A DNA stretch of 64,000 bases from DASSUC01 sp035649895 (GTDB taxonomy: Bacteria; Actinomycetota; Actinomycetes; Mycobacteriales; Micromonosporaceae), in the NCBI GenBank assembly GCA_035649895.1, contig DASRIS010000201.1:1-64000 (forward strand). The letters are read 5' to 3'. The notes under the pieces were generated by a model, which saw only the letters and a program-made list of their open reading frames with translations, was not told where the DNA came from and ran no database searches. A program made the position numbers and the translations under genes. Shown piece after piece: positions 50,610-61,014 of this stretch; positions within the stretch are counted from its first letter, which is position 1, and each line of letters begins with the position of its first letter.

Positions 50610-52482
50610 CGCTTGTACATGCTTTCGACCTCGTCGGCGAACAGCTTCGCGATCGCCGCCCGCTTGACCTTCTGCGTCGCGGTCAGCTCGCCGTCCTCGT
50701 GGTCGAGCTCCTTGGGCAGCATGCGGAACTGGCGCACCTGCTCCACCGTGGCGAACCGGCCGTTCACGCTATCCACTATGGACTTCACCAGGGCGAGGAC
50801 CTGCGGCTTCTCGGACAGGTCGCGGTAGGTGGTGTAGGCGATGCCGCGCCGCTGGGCCCACTCCCCCACCGTGTCCAGCTCGATGCCGACCAGCGCGGCC
50901 AGGAACGGCCGCCGGTCGCCGATGACGATCGCCTCCTTGATGTACGGCGACGCCTTCAGCGCGTTCTCGATCTCGCTCGGCGCGACGTTCTTGCCGCCCG
51001 CCGTGATGATGATGTCCTTGGCCCGGTCAGTGATCTTGACGTGGGTGCCGTCGACCCACTCGCCCACGTCGCCCGTGTGCAGCCAGCCGTCGGGTGTCCT
51101 GGCCCGGGCGGTCGCCTCGGGGTCGCGGAAGTAGCCGACGAACACGCCAGGGTGCCGGGTCAGGATCTCCCCGGTCGCCTCGTCGATCCGCAGCTCGATG
51201 CCCGGCTGCGGCTCGCCGACCGTGCCGAGCTTGACCCGGCCCGGCCGGTTGGCGGTGGCCACCGCGGTGTTCTCGGTCATGCCGTAGACCTCGTGCATGG
51301 CCACGCCGATGCCCATGAAGAACTTCAGCACGTCCGGCGCGATGGGAGCGGCACCGCTGGACGCGTAGCGGACCCGGCGCATGCCGATCCGCTCCCGTAG
51401 CGCCCGGTAGCAGAACACCCAGCCGAGCGCGTAGAGCATCCGGGTGCCGGCGGTGTGCCGGCCGCCCGTACGCACCAGCGTGGCGCCGATGCGGTCGGCC
51501 ACCGCCAGCCAGCACCGCGCGTTGAGCCGCTTGAGCGGCGAGGCGCTGTGCAGCTTGATCTGCACGGTGGCGAGGATCTTCTCCCAGATCCGAGGCACTC
51601 CGAACAGGATCGTGGGCTGGATCTCCTGGAGGTTCGGCTGGACCGTCGCGATCGACTCGGCGAAGTTGATCTGCACGCCGGCGCCCGCGTTGAACCAGGT
51701 GCTGAAGATGCGCTCAGCCACGTGGCACAGCGGCAGGTAGGACAGCAGGATGTCGGTTGGCCCGGGTGGTGGGGACGCGAACCCGCCGCCCCGCACCAGG
51801 ATCTCGACCGCGAACTCCACATTGGACACCGAGAGCATGGCGCCCTTGGGCGGGCCGGTGGTGCCGGAGGTGTAGATCAACGTCATGATGTCGTCCGGCG
51901 TCGCCGCCGCCATCCGCTCCGCCACCGCGCCCGGGAAGGCGGCCCGGTGCTCGGCGCCGAGCGCCAGCAGCTCGTCCCAGGACATCAGCTTGGGGTTGTG
52001 GTAGCGGTGCCGGATGCCGCGCGGCTCGAGGTAGACGATGCGCTCCAGCTCCGGGCACTGGTCGAGCACCTCCAGGGCCTTGTCCACCTGCTCCTGGTCC
52101 TCGGCGACGAGCACCCGGGCACCGGAGTGGGACAGCAGGTAGCCGACCTCGGCCGGCGGGTTGGTCGGGTAGAGGCCCACGGTCGTGCCGCGTACGGCGA
52201 TCGTGGCCAGGTCGCTGTAGAGCCACTCCCGGCGGTTCTCGGAGTGGATCGCGACCCGGTCACCGGGCTCGATGCCCAGGGCCAGCAGGGCGTGCCCGAC
52301 GGTCTGCACGGTGTCCCAGTAGGCCGCCCAGGTCACCTCCTGCCAGATGCCGAAGTCCTTCTCCCGCATGGCGACGGCCGAGGGCGTGTGCTGCGCCCGG
52401 TCCCGTACCCGGGTGGCGACCGTGGTGGCACCGGCGGGTGCGCGACCGGTGGTGCTGGCGCCCGACGGCGCGGTGGCGAGGC

Positions 52483-52486
<4 letters not shown>
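50606..52486 (-). CDS. long-chain acyl-CoA synthetase-like AMP-forming ligase
   Basis: This 626-aa adenylate-forming enzyme activates a carboxylic acid with ATP and CoA. Motifs are YTSGTTGPPKGAML (P-loop), AVATANRPGRVKLGTVGEPQPG, and YFRDPEATARARTPDGWLHTGDVGEW, with the catalytic lysine region near AAGGKNVAPSEIEN. Length and the N-terminal pattern (EVTWAAYWDTVQTVGHALLALGIEPGDRVAIHSENRREW) resemble the long-chain fatty-acid ligase (FadD15) group. It sits inside the liv operon, coupled at both ends (ATGA, GTGA), so it probably traps the imported substrate as CoA thioester. Confidence 0.9.
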
Positions 52487-53285
<799 letters not shown>

Positions 53286-53298
<13 letters not shown>

Positions 53299-54137
53299 CG
53301 CTTCCTCCGCTTGTAGTGCTTGACCTCGCGGAACGACCTGCGCCCCAGCTGCGGCGCGCCGGCCGCCACCTCCGCCGGCTCCGCCCCCGGCGGCTGGGCC
53401 TCGGCGGCGTGCAGGCCGAGGTAGAACTCGCGGATGTCCTCGTCGGCGAGCAGCGCCTCGGCGGGCTTGTCCAGCACCACCTTGCCGGTCTCCAGCACGT
53501 AGCCGTGCTGCGCGATCGACAGCGCCATGGTCGCGTTCTGCTCCACCAGCAGGACGCCGGTGCCCGACTGGTTGATCTTCACGATCAGCTCCCGTACCTG
53601 CTCCACCAGGCGCGGGGCCAGCCCGAGGCTGGGCTCGTCGAGCAGCAGGTAGCGCGGCTGCGCCATGAGCGCCCGCCCCATCGCGAGCATCTGCTGCTCA
53701 CCGCCGGAGAGGTAGCCCGCGGTACGGCGGCGCCGCTGCGCCAGCACCGGGAAGAGGCCGAACACGTACTCCAGCCGGTCCGGGATGTCGCGGGGGTTGG
53801 TGTGCCCGCCCAGCCGCAGGTTCTCCTCCACGGTCAGCTCGGCGAAGATCCGCCGGCCCTCCATCACCTGGGTGACCCCGCGGCGCACGACCGCGGCGGG
53901 GGTGAGATGGTGCAGCGGGTGGTCGTCGAGGGTGACCGAGCCCCGGGTGACCTCGCCGTCGTGGATGTCGAGCAGCCCGCACACCGCCCGCAGCAGGGTC
54001 GTCTTGCCGGCGCCGTTGGCGCCGAGCAGCGCGACGATGCCACCCGGAGGGACGGACAGGCTGACCCCGCGCAGCACCAGCATGACGTCGTCGTAGACGA
54101 CCTCCAGGTTCTGCACCCGCAGCACCGGACCCCCCAA
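53286..54137 (-). CDS. livF: ABC transporter ATPase LivF-type
   Basis: This 283-aa ATPase has a Walker A motif LLGANGAGKTTLLRAVCG, a consensus signature YLSGGEQQMLAMGRALMAQP and Walker B YLLLDEPSLGLAP. It is the first gene of the operon livF-livG-ligase-livH-livM-binding protein. A TTG at 54137 and a GTG at 54125 (behind a G-rich ribosome-binding site) are both possible starts. The C-terminal ~30 residues form a basic tail (REVKHYKRRKRWLS) beyond the usual LivF length. Confidence 0.92.
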
Positions 54138-54400
54138 CTGTGACCTGGCCCACGTCTAAGTTACCGGTCATTCAACTAGGTTCTACAGCCTGGTCAAGAG
54201 ATCGAACGGCGGAGGCGGCCGGCCGCTGTGCCGCGTCATTATGCCGCGCCTGCCCCGCGCCGTCGTGGGGGTAGGCCCGGCCTCGGGCCACGCACCCTGC
54301 GGATCGCACTTTCCGCTCTTGCGTCCCGGCCTGCGGTGCTACGTTGAAACGCGCTGGCCTGGGCGTCTGTTCGCCCAACCAGGGGCGACACCAGACCAGC

Positions 54401-54628
54401 GCCGCCGAGTCGCCGGCCGTCCGGCCCACCCGGGCAGCCCGCCGGCAGCGCACTGCGCGCCGCCGGCGAAGCAGCGAACCGGGGACCCACCTTGTGCATG
54501 GCGCCCGAGCCGAGCCGCACACCCGCCGTACGTACGGGTGCGCTCGGTGCGGGACAGGGGTGAATCCGCGGGACCGCGGTAGGGCGAGTCCTTCCGCCCG
54601 AACCCGTCAGCTAACCCGGTAGGCGGCC
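54401..54628 (+). ncRNA. cyclic di-AMP riboswitch (ydaO/yuaA motif), expanded version
   Basis: The same landmarks as at 43744 are present: 5' GCCGCCGAGTCGCC (identical 14 bases), GGGGACCCA, GGGGTGAATCCGC, CGGTAGGGC and the terminal CCCGAACCCGTCAGCTAACC with GGTAGGCGGC. Extra stem sequences make it about 110 nt longer than the first. It ends 3 bp before the GAAGGAGAGG ribosome-binding site of the NlpC/P60 gene and should control its expression. Confidence 0.93.
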
Positions 54629-54648
54629 AGGAAGGAGAGGGTCAGCTC

Positions 54649-55665
54649 TTGCCCTTCGCGCCCAGGCTGCTGCGCGCCGCCATCGTCGTCGGTGTCGTGA
54701 CCGGTCTGTCCGCCGTGGCGCAGCCCGCATCGGCGGAGCCGTCGGTGGCAGAGGTGCAGCAGCGTATCGAGAAGGCCTCGATCGACCTTGAGAAGGTCGT
54801 CGAGGACTACAACAGGACCAACGAGTACCTCAAGGCGTCACGGGCGGCGGCCGCCGAGGTCACCGCCCGGCTCGAGCCGCTGGTGGCCGAGCTCGACGCG
54901 GCCCAGGCATCGGTCGGCGACCTGGCTGCACGGGCGTACAAGACCGGTGAGATGTCCGCGCTGAGCGCCCTGCTCGACAGCGGCTCGACCGGCGCGCTCG
55001 TGGACCGGCTCGCCGTCCTGGACGAGGTGTCCCGGGCCCAGCAGCAGGAGGTCACCCGGGTCACCGCGGTCCAGACCAAGGTGGCCGAGGAGAAGCGCCG
55101 GCTGGACATCCTGGTGACGCAGCAGTCGACGCACCAGCGGGACCTCGCCACGAAGAAGGTCAAGATCGAGAAGGACCTTCAAGCCCTGTACGACCTGCGT
55201 CGCCAGGCGTACGGGGCGGAGCAGGAGGCCCGCGCCGCGGCGGCGGCAGCGGCAGCCGCCCAGCGTCCGGCCACCGTGGCCCCGGCACCGCGCTCGGCGC
55301 CGTCGGCTCCTGCGGTGTCCGGCGCGGCCGGCATCGCGGTCCGGTACGCGTACGGCGCCCTCGGCAAGCCCTACATCTGGGCGGCGGACGGTCCGGAGGG
55401 GTACGACTGCTCCGGGCTGACCATGGCCGCCTGGCGGGCTGCCGGGGTGTCCCTGCCGCACAACGCAGCGATGCAGTGGGATGTGGTGGCGCGCATCTCC
55501 CGCTCCCAGCTGCAACCGGGTGACCTGGTCTTCTACTACGACCTCGGGCACGTGGGGATCTACGTGGGGGGCGGCAAGCTGATCCACGCCCCGAGCTTCG
55601 GCCGGGCGGTCGAGCTCGTCAACGTGGACCGCAGCACCCCGTACGGGTACGGCCGGGTCCGCTGA
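54649..55665 (+). CDS. secreted NlpC/P60 peptidoglycan endopeptidase (RipA-like)
   Basis: This 338-aa exported enzyme probably cleaves the D-Glu to meso-diaminopimelate bond of wall peptides. A signal peptide (LLRAAIVVGVVTGLSAVAQPASA) precedes a long coiled coil (about 35-190). An Ala/Pro linker leads to the NlpC/P60 domain, with catalytic Cys in YDCSGLTMAAW, His in LGHVGIYVGGG and third polar position HAPSFG. TTG 54649 was chosen because GAAGGAGAGG lies 8 bp before it and the signal peptide starts there. The coiled coil resembles that of the protein at 43882, also under a c-di-AMP riboswitch. Confidence 0.92.
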   Translation: MPFAPRLLRAAIVVGVVTGLSAVAQPASAEPSVAEVQQRIEKASIDLEKVVEDYNRTNEYLKASRAAAAEVTARLEPLVAELDAAQASVGDLAARAYKTGEMSALSALLDSGSTGALVDRLAVLDEVSRAQQQEVTRVTAVQTKVAEEKRRLDILVTQQSTHQRDLATKKVKIEKDLQALYDLRRQAYGAEQEARAAAAAAAAAQRPATVAPAPRSAPSAPAVSGAAGIAVRYAYGALGKPYIWAADGPEGYDCSGLTMAAWRAAGVSLPHNAAMQWDVVARISRSQLQPGDLVFYYDLGHVGIYVGGGKLIHAPSFGRAVELVNVDRSTPYGYGRVR

Positions 55666-55672
55666 CCCGCCG

Positions 55673-55714
55673 GAACGGCTCCCGGGCGTTGTCATCGATG
55701 CCCGGGAGCCGTTC
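55673..55714. terminator. terminator hairpin after the NlpC/P60 gene
   Basis: GAACGGCTCCCGGGC and GCCCGGGAGCCGTTC pair perfectly over 15 bp around a 12-nt loop, 8 bp after the stop codon. It is followed by TCGTCGGG without a T-tract. Confidence 0.85.
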
Positions 55715-55750
55715 GTCGGGCGCTTGCGGCCGTCGAGTAGGTTGATCATC

Positions 55751-56569
55751 ATGACGACGTCGTGGGATCCCGAGCAGTACCTCAAGTTCGAGCGGGAGCG
55801 GGCACGCGCCTTCCACGACCTCGTCGCGCAGGTCGCCGACGTGTCCCCGCAGACCGTGACCGACCTCGGCTGCGGGCCCGGCCAGCTGACCGCGACGCTC
55901 GCCGACCGCTGGCCGCACGCGTACGTCCTGGGGGTGGACTCCTCGGCCGAGATGGTGGCCGAGGCGGGCCCGCTGGCCCGCCCCGGGCGGCTCGAGTTCG
56001 TCCAGTGCGCGATCGAGGAGTGGCGGCCGCCGGAGCCGGTCGACCTGATCCTGTCCAACGCCGCGCTGCAGTGGGTGCCCACGCACGTCGACCTGCTGGC
56101 GCAGTGGGTGACCGGGGCCCTGGCGCCCGCGGGCGCGCTCGCCTTCCAGGTGCCGGCGTCCGGCGGCTCGGCGGCGACCGTCGCCATCCGGACGGTGGCC
56201 GCGTCCCCCGAGTGGGCACCCCGGCTCGGCGCGCTCGCGATGCGCCGGAGCCCGCGCGGGGCCAGCTCCGTGCGCACCGCCGACGAGTACGTCGACCTGC
56301 TCGCCCGGTTGGGCTGCGCGGTCGACGCGTGGGAGACGACCTACCTGCACGTGCTGCACGGCGACCCGGAGGGCGGCGAGCACCCGTTGCTGGAGTGGTT
56401 CGCCGGCACTGGGCTGCGGCCGTACCTGGACGCGCTCGCCGGGGACCCCGCGGCCGAGGCGGCGTTCCGCAAGGACGTGGCCGAGGCGCTGGTCGAGGCG
56501 TACCCGCCGGCACCGTACGGCACGGTCATGCCGTTCCGGCGGATCTTCGTGGTGGCTAGACGCTCCTGA
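55751..56569 (+). CDS. trans-aconitate 2-methyltransferase-like enzyme
   Basis: This 272-aa SAM-dependent methyltransferase has the class I motif VTDLGCGPGQLTATLADRWP at residues 37-56, motif II VLGVDSSAEMV, and post-I residues CAIEEWRPPEPVDLILSNAALQWVP. The N-terminus WDPEQYLKFERERARAFHDLV and the late GTGLRPYLDAL match the trans-aconitate methyltransferase group, which detoxifies an aconitase by-product. ATG 55751 begins the family pattern; the frame is open from 55724. Confidence 0.85.
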   Translation: MTTSWDPEQYLKFERERARAFHDLVAQVADVSPQTVTDLGCGPGQLTATLADRWPHAYVLGVDSSAEMVAEAGPLARPGRLEFVQCAIEEWRPPEPVDLILSNAALQWVPTHVDLLAQWVTGALAPAGALAFQVPASGGSAATVAIRTVAASPEWAPRLGALAMRRSPRGASSVRTADEYVDLLARLGCAVDAWETTYLHVLHGDPEGGEHPLLEWFAGTGLRPYLDALAGDPAAEAAFRKDVAEALVEAYPPAPYGTVMPFRRIFVVARRS

Positions 56570-56582
56570 CTAGGATCGGGCG

Positions 56583-58730
56583 ATGGCCGGCTACCCCCTG
56601 GCGGAGCGCCTTGACCTCGTCGACGACCTGTTTGGGCACTGCGTCGCAGACCCGTACCGGTGGCTGGAGGACCCGGCCGACCCCCGTACCGTCGCCTGGT
56701 CGGCCGCCCAGGACGAGCTGGCCCGGACCCGGCTGGACGCGCTGCCCGGCCGCGCCACCCTGGCCACCCGGCTGGAGCCGCTGCTGCGGGCCGGCGGTGT
56801 TGGCACACCGGCGTGGCGGGCCGGGCGGGCGTTCTTCACCCGCCGGGAGCCGCACCAGGAGCACTGGGTGCTCTGCGTCCGGGAGCCGGACGGGCGGGTC
56901 CGGGTGCTGGTGGACGTGGGCGCCGACGACCCGACCGGGCTCACCGTGCTGGACGGCTGGGCGCCCAGCCGGGAGGGGAACCGGCTGGCCTACCTGCTCA
57001 GCGTCGGCGGTGACGAGGAGTCCCGGCTCTACGTCCTGGACGTGGAGACCGGAGCGCGCATCGAGGGCCCGATCGACCGGGTCCGGTTCACACCGATCGG
57101 CTGGCTGCCCGGCGGCGACGAGCTGGTCTACGTCCGGCGGCTGCCGGCCGAGGCGGTGCCCGCCGGCGAGGCCGGCTTCCACCGGCGGGTGTGGCGGCAC
57201 AAGGTCGGCTCGGACCCGGACCAGTCCGACGTGCTGCTGCACGGCGAGGGCCGCGCCGCGGCGATGCTCTATGACCTGTGCGTGTCCGACGACGGGCGGT
57301 GGCTGGTCATCACCGCCACCCTCGGCACCGCGCCGAACACCTGGCTGTGGCTCGCCGACCTGCGCACCGACGAGCCGCCCCGGCAGCTGATCTGCTACGA
57401 CGACGACGCGCGCGCGGTCGCCTGGGTGGACCACGACGGCCGGCTCTACCTCCGCACCACCCTGGGCACGGCGGCCGCGGGCGGCCCGCGGCGCACTGCC
57501 GACCGTTGGCGGCTCTGCGTGGCCGATCCCACCGCACCAGACCCGGCGCACTGGACCCAGCTGCTGGCCGAGGACCCCGAGGCGGTGCTGGACGACGTCC
57601 GGCTGCTGCCCGGCGGCCAGCACCTGGCGGCGCTGCGTACCCGGCACGCCGTCTCGGAGGTGTCCCTCCATGACGCGGCGACCGGGGCCCGGGTGGGCGA
57701 GGTGGAGCTGCCCGGGCTCGGCACGGTGCTGCACATGTCAACGGTGGACCAGCTGACCACGCACGGGCGGGACCGGCTCTGGCTTCAATGGACCGACTTT
57801 CTCACCCCGTCCTCGGTCTACGTCCATGCGGCCGGCCGCACCGCGCTCGAGACGGCGGCGCCGGGCGCGGTGCCCCCGCCCGAGGTACGGGTCTCGCAGG
57901 TCACCTACCCGTCACACGACGGCACGACGGTACGCATGTTCGTCCTCGCGCCGTCCGGCCCACCGGGCGACGGGTCGGGCGGCGGGCTGGGCGCGGCGAG
58001 ACCCGCGCTGCTCACCGGCTACGGCGGCTTCGCCATCTCGATGGTTCCTGAGTACACGCCGATGGCGCTCGCCTGGGTGGCGGCGGGCGGCGTGTACGCC
58101 GTACCCAGCCTGCGCGGCGGCGGCGAGGAGGGCGAGCAGTGGCACCAGGCCGGCATGCGCGAGCACAAGCAGCGCGTGTTCGACGACCTCCACGCGGCAG
58201 CCGAGCACCTCGTCGCCGGCGGGTGGACGACACCGGACCGGCTGGCGGTCATGGGCGGGTCAAACGGCGGGCTGCTGGTCGGGGCGGCGCTCACCCAGCG
58301 GCCAGACCTCTACCGCGCGGTCGTCTGCGCCAAGCCGTTGCTGGACATGGTGCGATACGAGCGGTTCCTCATCGGCCGCTTCTGGAAGCACGAGTACGGC
58401 TCCGCCGAGGACCCCGACGAGCTGGGCTGGCTGCTGTCGTACTCGCCGTACCACCGGGTGGTGGCCGGCACTGCGTACCCAGCCGTGCTGCTGACCAGCT
58501 ACGAGGCGGACGCCCGGACAGACCCGTGCCACGCCCGCAAGATGTGCGCGGCCGTGCAGCACGCCACCACCGCCGACCCCGCGACCCACCCGGTGCTGCT
58601 GCGCCGCGAGGTCGGTGTCGGCCACGGTGCCCGCTCGGTCTCCCGCGCGCTCACGCTGAGCGTGGACATGCTGGCCTTCCTCGGCTGGGCGACCGGGCTC
58701 ACCGGCGACACGGGTAGAGCCGGCGGATAA
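56583..58730 (+). CDS. prolyl oligopeptidase-family serine peptidase (S9)
   Basis: This 715-aa cytosolic peptidase cleaves small peptides. An N-terminal beta-propeller (about 75-430; starts YPLAERLDLVDDLFGHCVADPYRWLEDP) covers a C-terminal alpha/beta-hydrolase domain. The catalytic Ser is in MGGSNGGLLVGAAL, the Asp in TSYEADARTDPCHARKM and the His in VGVGHGARSV; LRGGGEEGEQWHQAGM is the typical S9A segment. It follows the methyltransferase gene by 13 bp and is likely to be co-transcribed. A terminator follows at 58761. Confidence 0.92.
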   Translation: MAGYPLAERLDLVDDLFGHCVADPYRWLEDPADPRTVAWSAAQDELARTRLDALPGRATLATRLEPLLRAGGVGTPAWRAGRAFFTRREPHQEHWVLCVREPDGRVRVLVDVGADDPTGLTVLDGWAPSREGNRLAYLLSVGGDEESRLYVLDVETGARIEGPIDRVRFTPIGWLPGGDELVYVRRLPAEAVPAGEAGFHRRVWRHKVGSDPDQSDVLLHGEGRAAAMLYDLCVSDDGRWLVITATLGTAPNTWLWLADLRTDEPPRQLICYDDDARAVAWVDHDGRLYLRTTLGTAAAGGPRRTADRWRLCVADPTAPDPAHWTQLLAEDPEAVLDDVRLLPGGQHLAALRTRHAVSEVSLHDAATGARVGEVELPGLGTVLHMSTVDQLTTHGRDRLWLQWTDFLTPSSVYVHAAGRTALETAAPGAVPPPEVRVSQVTYPSHDGTTVRMFVLAPSGPPGDGSGGGLGAARPALLTGYGGFAISMVPEYTPMALAWVAAGGVYAVPSLRGGGEEGEQWHQAGMREHKQRVFDDLHAAAEHLVAGGWTTPDRLAVMGGSNGGLLVGAALTQRPDLYRAVVCAKPLLDMVRYERFLIGRFWKHEYGSAEDPDELGWLLSYSPYHRVVAGTAYPAVLLTSYEADARTDPCHARKMCAAVQHATTADPATHPVLLRREVGVGHGARSVSRALTLSVDMLAFLGWATGLTGDTGRAGG

Positions 58731-58760
58731 GCGACACGGGCAAGGCCGGCGGGTACGGGT

Positions 58761-58792
58761 AAGGCCGGCGGGTCCACCGGACCGCCGGCCTT
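58761..58792. terminator. hairpin between S9 peptidase and sigma factor genes
   Basis: AAGGCCGGCGGGTCC and GGACCGCCGGCCTT form a 14-bp stem with one bulged G. It serves the two convergent genes. An extra imperfect copy of the left arm (CAAGGCCGGCGGGTAC) lies just before it, at about 58741. Confidence 0.75.
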
Positions 58793-58828
58793 CGTTGACC
58801 TCTGCCGCGTGAGCTGGCCTATCGCGTG

Positions 58829-59773
58829 CTATGCGGCCTGCAGGCCCTCGGCCCGGGCCAGCTCCCGGAGCCGGCCCAGCGCCTGGATCTCCAGCTGGCG
58901 GATCCGCTCCCGGGACAGCGAGAACCGCGATGCCACCTCGGTCAGCGAGTGCTCCCGGCCGTCCTCCAGGCCGTAGCGCGCCCGCATGATCCCCGCGGAC
59001 CGGTCGTCCAGGTGGCCAAGCAGCCCCTCGATGCGCTGCCGCTCGAGCGCGCCGAGGACGATCTCCTCGGGCGACGGCGAGTCCGAGTCGGCGACCAGGT
59101 CACCGAGGTTGGTGTCGCCGTCGTCGCCGACCGGGGTGTCCAGCGACACCGTGTCCTGCGACCACCGCACCAGCTCGTGCACCCGCTCCACCGGCACGCC
59201 CAGCGCCTTTGCGATCTGCTCCGGCTCCGGGTCGGTGCCCAGCTCGCGGATGAGCTGGCGGGTCACGTTGCGCATCCGGTTGACGTCCTCGACCAGGTGC
59301 ACCGGCAGCCGTACCGTGCGCTCCTGCTGGGCGATCGCCCGGCTGATGGCCTGGCGGATCCACCACGTCGCGTAGGTGGAGAACTTGTACCCGCGCTCGT
59401 AGTCGAACTTCTCCACGGCCCTGACCAGGCCGGTGTTGCCCTCCTGGATCAGGTCGAGCATCGGCATCCCCGAGCGCACATAGCGGCGGGCGATGGAGAC
59501 GACCAGCCGGAGGTTGGCCCGGATGAACAGATCCTTAGCCCGCTCACCCTCCGTAACCAGCTGCTCCAGCTCGGCCTTGCGGACCCCGCGCGGGGGCTTG
59601 GCCCGCTCAGTGAGCAGGTGCTCGGCGTAGAGGCCCGCCTCGATCGCCTTCGCCAGGTCGACCTCCCGGGCTGCGTCGAGCAGCGGCGTCCTGGAGATCT
59701 CGTGCAGGTACACGCCGACCAGGTCGCGCTCTTCGGCGACCTCGTCGGTCCGCATCATCACCATGTTCTCCAC
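58829..59773 (-). CDS. sigma70-family RNA polymerase sigma factor (group 2, primary-like)
   Basis: This 314-aa sigma factor lacks the long N-terminal region of the housekeeping factor but has all core regions: 1.2 (DLVGVYLHEISRTPLLDAAREVDLAKAIE), 2 (LRLVVSIARRYVRSGMPMLDLIQEGNTGLVRAVEKFDYERGYKFSTYATWWIRQAISRAIA), 3 and 4 (GLEDGREHSLTEVASRFSLSRERIRQLEIQAL). The near-consensus 2.4 region suggests recognition of ordinary -10/-35 promoters. GTG 59773 and later ATG codons (59764, 59758, 59755) are possible starts. The 300-bp upstream spacer should hold its promoter. Confidence 0.92.
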   Translation of the reverse strand: MENMVMMRTDEVAEERDLVGVYLHEISRTPLLDAAREVDLAKAIEAGLYAEHLLTERAKPPRGVRKAELEQLVTEGERAKDLFIRANLRLVVSIARRYVRSGMPMLDLIQEGNTGLVRAVEKFDYERGYKFSTYATWWIRQAISRAIAQQERTVRLPVHLVEDVNRMRNVTRQLIRELGTDPEPEQIAKALGVPVERVHELVRWSQDTVSLDTPVGDDGDTNLGDLVADSDSPSPEEIVLGALERQRIEGLLGHLDDRSAGIMRARYGLEDGREHSLTEVASRFSLSRERIRQLEIQALGRLRELARAEGLQAA

Positions 59774-60072
59774 GTCTTCTGTGCCTCCCCCGTAACCCCT
59801 TCAGTGCCCTACCCCACCCGGCTTATGCCTTGCGGCCGGCACGTGCTCGGGGTCCGACACTTGAACAACAGACGCCGCGTCAGGTTGATTCCGTTGTCCG
59901 TGACGAAAAAGTTACGAATGGCTGAGCGTTTCCTGAGACCGTGTCGCTCACCTGACAGTTCGGCGCGAAGTGGTCCGATGGGATATACCAGTACCCCGCG
60001 CCGTCCCTTACATCACATCAAGGGGTACGCACCCAGGCAGCGACGTGGTTCACTTCAGGGCTGCGATTTGTA
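59774..60072. other. intergenic region upstream of the sigma factor
   Basis: No gene is seen. The plus-strand stretch GACGAAAAAGTTACGAATGG (about 59901-59920) is AT-rich and, read on the minus strand, could provide the sigma-factor promoter. The murQ stop lies at the far edge. Nothing else is identified. Confidence 0.4.
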
Positions 60073-61014
60073 TCACTCAGCGTGACTAGCCGCGAGCAGG
60101 GTCAGCGCGTCCCGTACCCGCTGACCGGACTGGTCCAGGGCGTGCCGGGCGTCCTCCCGGGACGCATCGGAGAGCAGCCATACCAGGGCCAGCCTCAGGT
60201 CTCCCCCGGCGTCGGCGAGGAAGCTGCGGCACACCTCCTCCGGCTGGCCGGTCGCCTCGACCAGGATGGAGATCATGCGTCCGCGCAGCTTGGCGTTGGT
60301 CGCCACCATCCCGATCATGAAGTTCGAGTAGACCCGGCCCAGCCGTACCATCACCGCGGTGGAGAACGCGTTCAGCACGAGCTTCTGGGCGGTCGCCGCC
60401 TTCATCCGGGTGGAGCCGGTCACCACCTCGGGCCCGGTCTCCACGCCGATGAACACATCCACCTCGGTCCGGGCCGCCGCCGTCGGGTCGCCCGCGACCA
60501 GCACCGCCCGGGCGCCGAGCCTACGGGCCGCCCGCAGGGCGCTGAGCACGTACGGGGTGCGCCCGCTGGCCGTCACGCCGACCGCCAGGTCACCCTCGTG
60601 CAGGCAGGCCGCCGCCTGCCGGGCACCGGCCAGCTCGTCGTCCTCGGCATCCTCGACGGCGCGCCACATGGCGGCCCGCCCACCGGCCAGGTGTGCGCAG
60701 AACCACTCGCCGGGTGCGTCGTACGTGGGCACGAGCTCGACCGCGTCCAGCACGGCGAGCCGCCCGGACGTGCCAGCGCCGAAGTAGTGCACCCGGCGCC
60801 CGGTCCGCAGCGCCCGCACCGCCAGGTCGACCGCGGTGGCCATCGCGTCGAGCACGCCGCCCACGGCCGGGGCGACCGTGCTGTCCTCCTCGTTGATCAG
60901 GCGGAGCAGCTCGCGGGTGGGCAGCAGGTCCAGGTCGCGACTGCGCGGGTTACGAGCTTCAGTGGGGGAGCCGACCCGCACCTCCGCCGCTGGCGGGGGT
61001 GCGGCCTCCGTCAT
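60073..61014 (-). CDS. murQ: N-acetylmuramic acid 6-phosphate etherase
   Basis: This 313-aa enzyme removes D-lactate from MurNAc-6-phosphate to give GlcNAc-6-phosphate, a step in peptidoglycan recycling. It has the SIS fold and the MurQ marks TEARNPRSRDLDLLPTRELLRLINEEDSTVAPAV at the N-terminus, HYFGAGTSGRLAVLDAVELVPTY and ITASGRTPY-like VGVTASGRTPYVLSAL. VVTGSTRMKAATAQKLVLNAFST is diagnostic. The ATG overlaps the murR stop (ATGA), so regulator and enzyme form an operon. No MurNAc transporter or kinase gene is in the window. Confidence 0.95.
   Translation of the reverse strand: MTEAAPPPAAEVRVGSPTEARNPRSRDLDLLPTRELLRLINEEDSTVAPAVGGVLDAMATAVDLAVRALRTGRRVHYFGAGTSGRLAVLDAVELVPTYDAPGEWFCAHLAGGRAAMWRAVEDAEDDELAGARQAAACLHEGDLAVGVTASGRTPYVLSALRAARRLGARAVLVAGDPTAAARTEVDVFIGVETGPEVVTGSTRMKAATAQKLVLNAFSTAVMVRLGRVYSNFMIGMVATNAKLRGRMISILVEATGQPEEVCRSFLADAGGDLRLALVWLLSDASREDARHALDQSGQRVRDALTLLAASHAE

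Noticed and set aside
48933..50828. 631-aa open frame on the plus strand
   Set aside because: It is antisense to livM/livH and extremely rich in Arg, Gln, Asp and His, as expected of shadow frames in GC-rich DNA.
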